A stretch of DNA of 64,000 bases from the NCBI GenBank assembly GCA_020736575.1, contig JAGPYM010000053.1, positions 62,001 to 126,000 on the forward strand. Direction: 5' to 3'. The notes beneath the pieces are model-generated. The model had not been told where the DNA came from. It did no database searches and saw only the letters and a list, made by a program, of their open reading frames with translations. Origin of the DNA: Thelonectria olida. Its lineage: Eukaryota; Ascomycota; Sordariomycetes; Hypocreales; Nectriaceae. This document shows positions 54,787-64,000 of this stretch, piece by piece. Positions within the stretch are counted from its first letter, which is position 1. Every line of letters begins with the position of its first letter. Both the position numbers and the translations under genes were made by a program.

Positions 54787-55675
54787 ATTGGTGGTGTTAT
54801 CGACGTGAGACGTTTCGCGGATATCGGGGAACCGTAGATGTAGGAACTAGGAAGACGTAGATCGAGGTGGAGTTGACTCTAGGGAACGGAGTGAGTGAGG
54901 GCATCTGCGGTCTATTTAAACTAGAAAACTATCGAGTGGTGTTTACCGAGGAGTACGTTTCTAACACCGAGGAATCAAGGATTGTTGACCAGCCCAGAAG
55001 CCACGCGTGCAGTCCCATGACAGCTGCGAGCAGTGGCTCCACGCCTTTGGAGGTAGTTGGTATTGCCATGGATTTTGATGAGGATGGAGTCAATCACACC
55101 TCCATCGCATCGACTTGATGGAGTCTTGCGAGTCAGCTCCAGCCCCAGTAGGGCTCCCCGCATCGCAGTTGTATCCGGTCGAATCCGCTTGCGTGGGTAA
55201 ATGGGTACGCCGCGCTTGAATCATGGGGTTATCTGGTCTCCCATGCCACAAGACTGGCCTGTGGAGATACGATACCTGTACGAAGCAGGCAAGGTGACCG
55301 GTTAAACTAACGAAGCGGTGGCATCGCGCGGGGGTGTCTTGGCGATATGGCTAATTTGATCCGCTCTGACGACACCTTACCCCACGGCTGAAGATCACCC
55401 CGGAGATTTGGGAATACAAAATTTCCAAGGGGGATATTTGCAGTTCAAACAACTACTCGTGCCATCTCCAAGCTACGGTTGGTGGCTGCACGATAAAGGA
55501 GGAAACCATCGGATCTTCAATGTTAACCGGCTAAATGTACTTTTGTACGACCGCGCACTGCATCTCCAGCAGTAGTCCCAATGCTGTGCCCCTACAACTT
55601 GCGCCTGAAACACGTGGGAGGTCGTATCGACAGTTGTACATTTGCATGGTTCTTCAACCTGTCGTCAAAACAGGG
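54787..55675. other. Intergenic stretch, nothing supported
   Basis: Upstream flank of the transporter gene and 3' flank of the GH43 gene. No supported frame. Confidence 0.4.
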
Positions 55676-58306
<2,631 letters not shown>

Positions 58307-59147
58307 ATGATGCCGTCGTGTGCTCAAATTGTGTCTTTGTTTCTTTCCGTTGCTGGAGTATTGGCCGCCCCGGCCCCCGCTCCGGTCAATCAGTTGTCCC
58401 ATCCCAGAGCATCTGAGTTCGATAAAAATCAGATCTCTGATTGCAAACGTAACGCTGGAATCGGGCTTTTAGAAGCGCTCTACCGTTTTCAGCTCCAGCC
58501 AGGACGGTGTAGATTCGGCTGGCTTCTATTATTCGCCTTATAACGATAACGGTGCCGCAGCCACTTATACTGAATTCAACAGCGGCCAGTTTCAGCTCGG
58601 ATGGAACTTGCCCAGCAGCACCGAATTCCTCGGTGGAAAAGGCTGTAAAATCCAAACGCCCAAGCAAGTAAGAAAGAGTTTCTTCTAGTCTCTCTTCCTT
58701 CCTGAGTAGTCCGAACGAATAATCATCTGACTCACTAAACCTAGAACCCTGACTTGGTCTGGCTATTTCAGTGCCACTGGCGATTATACGCTGGCCGTTT
58801 ATTGGTGGACTACCAATCCTGTTACCGAATAGTATATTGTCGAGCAGCATGGTACCGGTACTCCAGGTAACGGAAACATTCTTGGCCAGGTTTATAGTGA
58901 TGGCGGGACTTTTGATGTGTACGACTTGTACTACCCCAACGTGCCCGAGGTTTATGGTGCTACCAGTTTCCATCAATACTGGTCTGTCCGACGATCCTCC
59001 CGAGCCACCGGCACGGCGACTACTGGTAACCATTTCCAAGGCTGGAAGAATCTTGGACTTAACCCCGGTTATACTGTGTTTCAGATGGTTACTGCAGAGG
59101 GTTTTAAAGGCACAGGTTACCTCGATTTCGCGGTTAGCTATTCATGA
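58307..59147 (+). pseudogene. Broken GH11 endo-xylanase
   Basis: A signal peptide (SLFLSVAGVLAAPAPAP) opens the gene at 58307. After a frameshift near 58480 the GH11 jelly-roll reads AGFYYSPYNDNGAAATYTEF and EFLGGKG. An intron at about 58671-58743 leads to TLTWSGYFSATGDYTLAVYWW. In the highly conserved strand NPVTE-x-YIVE a TAG replaces the codon just before YIVE, so the catalytic nucleophile Glu lies beyond a stop. The rest is intact: FHQYWSVRRSS, TGNHFQGWKNLG and MVTAEGF with the acid/base Glu. Two lesions make it non-functional as sequenced. Intact GH11 enzymes cut the xylan backbone; the loss would remove the endo-acting member of this group. Confidence 0.85.
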
Positions 59148-60064
59148 GTACTAGCTACTACATATGTTAAAGATGCCACCAAAGCCAGCAAATTCCCGTG
59201 TCAAACCAGCTGAGAACCCACATTGGCCACCTGAAGACTTGAAAGCATGGCTTCATCATGCTTTAGTATCACACATCCGTGTCCCGACGTCGATTGAGAA
59301 TAACCTCTGCGTCAGGGTAGTAGGATCAAACCTCATGGGAACATACAGTGACGGGTCCGTCTGCGACCGCCTCGCAGCTTGCAAGGACTGAGTCAAAATA
59401 GATGGTATTACTAGCCTCCTCCTTAGAAAATGTGCGGCGTATTCATGAACCCAGAATGCACAATCCTCCCGCTGATGCGCTGTAAGGACAAAACCATATT
59501 ATACGTCGGTATAACCAAGGATTAATAGCGCAAAGCATAATGAATCTGTGCTGCTCCGTCGGGGCCCCGGCCGAGAACCTGCATTTCTTTGCCCGTAGGA
59601 CAACAACGTGCCAGCGGCTTCAAAGGATGAAATAGTTTACTCATCTTGATGTTTCGACGTCAATATAGATTATATGGAGCTCTTTGAGTGATTTGGTCAC
59701 ATATTAGAGACGCACGCAGTTATATGGTTACGATACATTCTGAAAACTATTAACAGATCACATATCTGACGTCACCATTATTCCAGTTACCTACCACATC
59801 TGACTCGCTACGGGGCTAGAGGCGGGATCGGGAAATAGAATTCTGCAGGGACCATCGTCGAATGCCAGGTAAAGGCTGGGCCACGATAGCTAAACTACTT
59901 CTTAAAAGGGAAATTGACAGCAAAGAAGCGGATCTAAACATGACGAGTGACGTAGTCGTGACATTTTGGAGCCAGTCCACGTGCCCTAGGTGAGAAACTG
60001 CGATAAAAGTTAGCGTTAACACTAGTTATGAAAATACCTTGGCACCAGAACTAGATACTACATA
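59148..60064. other. Intergenic stretch with one short unrecognised frame
   Basis: A 75-codon frame at 59164-59391 (+) ends in SNLMGTYSDGSVCDRLAACKD, which looks like a genuine protein end, but it has no recognisable family and no upstream exons. The rest is empty. Confidence 0.3.
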
Positions 60065-60445
60065 ATGTCTATTACTCTTTTAACCGAAGCCAAAGCGACG
60101 CCTTCGCAACCAATAAACAAGTCTTATTCACTTCCGGTGGGACAGGTACTATAAACGCTCCGGCGAATGTGGTATTCAATGTGATCACTGGATTCTCAAA
60201 CTACCACAAATGGAACACATAGATGTCTGCCTTAATCTTTAAAGAGGAGAACCGAAACATCCAGACGGGATGTCAAGGATTGTTACAGACAGTGACGAAA
60301 GACCAAGGGAGAGAATATGACATTCCCGCGCAGGTAAAATGCCCCGTCCTGAGCCCCTGTTTGGCAACTTCACACACAGCTGACACGTTGAACGTGGTAT
60401 TACTATGCGAATCCACCGTTCATATCTTGATACCGGGCAAATGAT
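60065..60445 (+). pseudogene. Decayed SRPBCC (polyketide-cyclase-like) gene
   Basis: From 60121 a frame reads VLFTSGGTGTINAPANVVFN, VITGFSNYHKWNT, a TAG stop, then MSALIFKEENR and LLQTVTKDQGREYDIP. This follows the start of SRPBCC/START-like small-molecule-binding proteins (G-x-I-x-A-P-x-x-V-F-x-V-I-x-D-F-x-x-Y-x-x-W-N). The TAG stands where the family usually has a Trp. The ATG at 60065 is in another frame. Later parts are lost. Confidence 0.5.
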
Positions 60446-60719
60446 GATCGACTATGCAAGCCTGAGCCATAGCAGTCCGATGAGTCACACTAACTCGAAA
60501 AATAGCACACTGCTTCGTCGTTTGCGTTAGAAGAACTCTTGAAATTATGCAGACAATTGATCTACTAATCGTGAAAGCATTTACTCCTTTGATGGCGTCA
60601 ATATTGAATGGAATTATCCCAAGGAGAAGGTTTATACACTTAAAGAAAGCCAGAAAGCAAGGCTTCTTTACGTTTAAATTACTCTCAACTACTATATATG
60701 ATACTAACAGACTTACTTC
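60446..60719. other. Short intergenic stretch, nothing supported
   Basis: 3' flank of the GH115 gene. No feature seen. Confidence 0.4.
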
Positions 60720-63700
60720 TCACACTTTCTGACTTTCAGGAGGGCCCAGGGAACTTGACTTAAAGCCGCCTAGGTCAATGACAAGCTTCTGAACGACAAC
60801 GCCGGGCTCGAGAAGCCACAGAGACAATTCATGTGAGCCTTTCGGGATGTTGACTGTAGTCGTTGGCGTCCATCCCCCAGCAATCACTGCTTCCGTCCAA
60901 CCTGATGGCTGACTGCCCATTGGCGTCGTAGGTACGGGCTGGACGATGACAGGATCTCCACCATCGATAGAGAATGCATATTTCAGGGGGCGGCTCGGAT
61001 CATGGTTCAGCGTCGCCCCCAAGAAAACCATGACTCTAGCTTCGCTGCGAGAGTTGAAAGTATGGAATGAGTACGTCAGCTTGGGCCCAGAGGTAGTGGT
61101 TTGACTCTTCGCGGTGACGGGCCAGAGCTTCACGCCGGAAAGGGTGCGACCGTAGTGCGGAATCTTGACGTAGGATAGGTCATTCCTCTTCTCAGCGCTG
61201 GCGAAGTGTTCTGCTTCAATAGACACAAGGCCTCCAGACTCAAGGTAGCCATCAAAACCGTCGGGCGCAGACGTTTTGTTGACGGGAAGCATTGCTGTGA
61301 TGGGCCAACTGCCGGGTGCGTTCTTGGCCTGCACTTTAAGCCCGACCCAGCTTAGACCCAAGGGCGCAGCGTCCCAGTCTACAGAGACAACGCATCGGGT
61401 GTCACTATCGTTGCCCGGAGCCGTTAATGTTCCGTTCTTGTTTGAGATGGTGACGTATGAAGCGTTGGAGTTGATATTGTAGAAGAAGGTGCCGTTGTCC
61501 CGAGCAAACACGTCTAGATACCGAGTCTCTGAGGCCGGCATATGCGGATCCATGGGCAACAGAGTTGGTTCGGGGTCTCCGGGCGAGCTCCCATCGCTCC
61601 CTTGAACTGCAACACCCATGATTCCGGCACGAGGAACGTTGGTTGGGGCATGATAGCTGACCGACGGCATGACATTTGATGCTGGCTCGGTCCAAATCGA
61701 GTACCCGATGTGCGCTTCTTGGAGTATGGGATCCCATTTTCCGTTGTTGAGCGAATGGTATTGATCGGTGATGGCTTCGTCCTGCGCGAATAATTCATGA
61801 ACGTCCTTCGCCAAGCTGTCGGTGCTTACCCTTCGTTGCTTGGAGCGCCAAGCATTCAGAGCAGCCTTGATGTACATCTCGACAACGGTCCCGCCAGCTA
61901 GGACAGGATGTAGCACCATTTGAAAGAACGATGTCCTTGTAGCTTGCGGCAGAGAGTCGTAAGTGCCCTGGGCCAGGTCCAGAAGTTCAGACCACTCCTT
62001 CATCACGCGTTCGGCTTCGTCGTAATGAGCGACGCTGTACGCAAAAGGCTGTTGGCTTAGAAGTTGGTACTTTCTGCGAATGAGAAGCTTGCCGTAACTA
62101 TTGAGGATGTTCGCGGTTTGGTCAGCGACGGCCGCGCCAAATTCTCGGGTTGCCCATCTCTTGATCCAGTTGGTTGTGCTGTCAGGCGTCGCGTGCTTGG
62201 ACATGTCATATGCCATGTCGAGGAAATGGGTCATGGGAATTTCCTTTGACCCGCGTTAGTCAAGAGTATCGCACTTTCAAGAGGGAATAGCTTACTAGGG
62301 GCTTAATGTCTCCCACGTTGGCAATCCAGATCTCCCTGGCGCCTTTCTCGTAGGCCAAATGCATCTGTTCCCATGTCTTGACTAGTTGAATAGTATTGAT
62401 CCACTTGTAGTTGCGTGGAGACCCGACATAATCAAAATGGTAGTAAACACCGGCGGTGTGATTCGTTTCATTTGCCAGGGGCGTCCTAAGCAGATTCCCA
62501 ACATTGTCGTCTGTCCACAGGAGGGTGACACTTTCTGGTACCTGCATCCCAGCTTGGTAGTAAGACCCTACCTCCTATTCAGGGGCGAAATCATGGTCAG
62601 CCCAGCCAAGTTTGTCGAGTGACAACCTGCAAAGAGCACTGACCTTGTACAAGACCCAGGTCTGCGGGACTCGGTCAATGTCGGTGACATTCAAAACATC
62701 CTTCAACAGGGACTGCTGGACCTTGATAATCTCTTCAAGCTGTTCCGAAGTTAGTGTTGGGGACGCAGCGTCTCCTGAGCCTCGCATGCCCATCGTATAC
62801 ATTGTCTCCCAGTCTCGGGCGCGCTCCACCCCATCCCTAAAGAACTTTGTAATATTGTCTTTGTTCTTTCCCCAGTCCCAAGGACCCTGTACATTGTTGA
62901 TCTGCTCGGTCTCTGACCTTGCCATCGGTTCGTGATGACTGGTACCTATAACCACGCCGTAATCGCCTGCGATGGGCCCGTTGTCACTATCATCAACATA
63001 GAAACTACTACCCCACATGGCAGGCCAGATATAGTTGGACCGGAGACGAAGGCAGAGTTCAAACACAAGCTTGTAGAACTCGCTGTTGAATGGTCTTCCG
63101 CTCGGGGTGAGTCCGAAATTCATTTCCGCCCATCCTGTGAGATTGGGCGCCTCGTCATTGATGAAAAAACCGCGGTATTTGACCGATGGTGACCCTTGGA
63201 CTTTTCGTGTGTTCTGAACCCAGATCTCAGACTTGCGCTTTGGGGGGACGTCTGCCCACCAATACCACGGCGAGACACCAATTTGTTCCGAGATGTCGTA
63301 CAGACCGTAGATAGCTCCACGCTGGTCGCTACCGGCAACAACCAATGCCCAGGACACATCTCTGAACGGGGCCTTCACAAAAGCTGTGGTATATGCTTCC
63401 CACTTGTCCTTGATTTTCGAAACATCAAGCTTGCCTTTGGAGACGAGGTCATCAACTAGCCTAGACTTGCCAACAGACCCAACAATAATGAGAGACTTGG
63501 ACTTGTCGGCGTTCGAGTTTCCAGGCAAAGACTTTTTGAGCTGTACTGTGCCGTTAACCCCGATAACCCGACCAAAGTCGACTGACAAGTCAACCGCGGC
63601 TCGCTGGATGCCTTTGAAGTCCCGAGAGTCGACCCAGATTTGAGGGGCATGCTTGCTGCTCGCAAGTTGGTAGTCGCTAACACCCTTTTGAAAAACGAAT

Positions 63701-63777
63701 AGACCCTCTTGAGCCAATGAAGCGCAGGTCGTCATACAGAGCATGACGACTGCTGAAATGGTAAACGAAGGGAGCAT
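60720..63777 (-). CDS. GH115 xylan alpha-glucuronidase
   Basis: Three exons (63777-62644, 62574-62296, 62243-60720) give 978 aa. A signal peptide (ISAVVMLCMTTCASLA) indicates secretion. The order of family-115 blocks is clear: SLIIVGSVGKSRLVDDL, DQRGAIYGLYDISEQIGVSPWYWWADV, YRGFFINDEAPNLTGW, LRSNYIWPAMW, GTSHHEPMARSETE, VTLLWTDDNVGN, YYHFDYVGSPRNYKWINT, and a C-terminal beta-rich domain (LVSIEAEHFAS). GH115 enzymes remove (4-O-methyl)-glucuronic acid side groups from intact xylan, which helps xylanases and GH43 enzymes. It is intact, unlike the GH11 next to it. Confidence 0.92.
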
Positions 63778-64000
63778 TGTGGAAGAAGCTCAAAGTCACG
63801 ATTATCCATGAATGTTGGAGTTACGCCAGACTACCTCGGCTTCAGACGAATGTAAAACTCTTATACTTTTCTCATGGTATGACTCAAGGCTGAAATCGTC
63901 CAAGCTGTCAGGTCCATTGCAACATGAGTGATGAGAGCGGGGATGTCCAAGTCACTCAAGGTTTTTGCTCCCAATGATTGAGTCTCCAGAGCCGCGGAAG
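63778..64000. other. 5' flank of the GH115 gene
   Basis: Upstream, probably promoter, sequence of the minus-strand GH115 gene reaching the window end. No clear TATA box was assigned. Confidence 0.35.

Overview
The window reads as nuclear DNA of a filamentous ascomycete, most likely a plant- or litter-associated member of the Sordariomycetes. The genes carry short GT-AG introns of about 40-190 nt with internal CTAAC/CTGAC branch sites. The protein families are typical of that group: H-type lectin and MACPF-like proteins, DUF7580 plus subtilisin, C2H2-TPR-CHAT proteins, GH43 and GH115, GPI-type phospholipase B, and expanded F-box proteins. Gene density is low. Decayed genes are numerous and there are AT-rich islands, so this looks like an accessory, fast-evolving region rather than conserved core.

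Left part (1-24 kb). The 3' end of an unrecognised gene is followed by a truncated PAP2 phosphatase relic and a frameshifted ankyrin relic. Next is an uninterrupted 3.5-kb gene on the minus strand whose product joins a DyP-type peroxidase domain to a glycyl radical enzyme (PFL/choline-lyase-like) domain. Then come two divergent genes with pore-forming-type features: a MACPF-like protein with three H-type lectin domains (minus) and a large MACPF protein (plus). They are followed by a small His-rich gene with symmetric phase-1 mini-exons, a Cys-rich repeat-element relic, an AT-rich island, a C2H2 zinc-finger gene, and a coiled-coil gene preceded by three ~198-bp tandem repeats.

Centre (23.5-35.1 kb). 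This looks like a cell-death/allorecognition locus: a relic resembling the N-terminus of a STAND/NLR protein, an intact fungal gasdermin-like gene, a tail-to-tail DUF7580-subtilisin (S8) protease gene, and a C2H2-TPR-CHAT protease gene. Gasdermin-like pore formers activated by linked S8 or CHAT proteases are the basis of the known het-Q/rcd-1 incompatibility systems. Here both protease types are present, and each carries an apparent frame lesion: a 29-bp tandem duplication in the S8 gene and a one-base shift in the CHAT gene.

Right part (35-64 kb). After a gene-poor stretch with purine-rich repeats come an internally deleted HNH-type gene, a decayed FAD oxidoreductase and a large unrecognised multi-exon gene. 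Phospholipase B, an F-box-like gene and a DUF7587-like gene follow. The window closes with a hemicellulose group: MFS sugar transporter, GH43, a broken GH11 xylanase and GH115 alpha-glucuronidase, with a decayed SRPBCC gene between the last two.

Exon boundaries were worked out by hand from reading frame, splice consensus and protein continuity. Family assignments rest on motif recognition only; no search was run.
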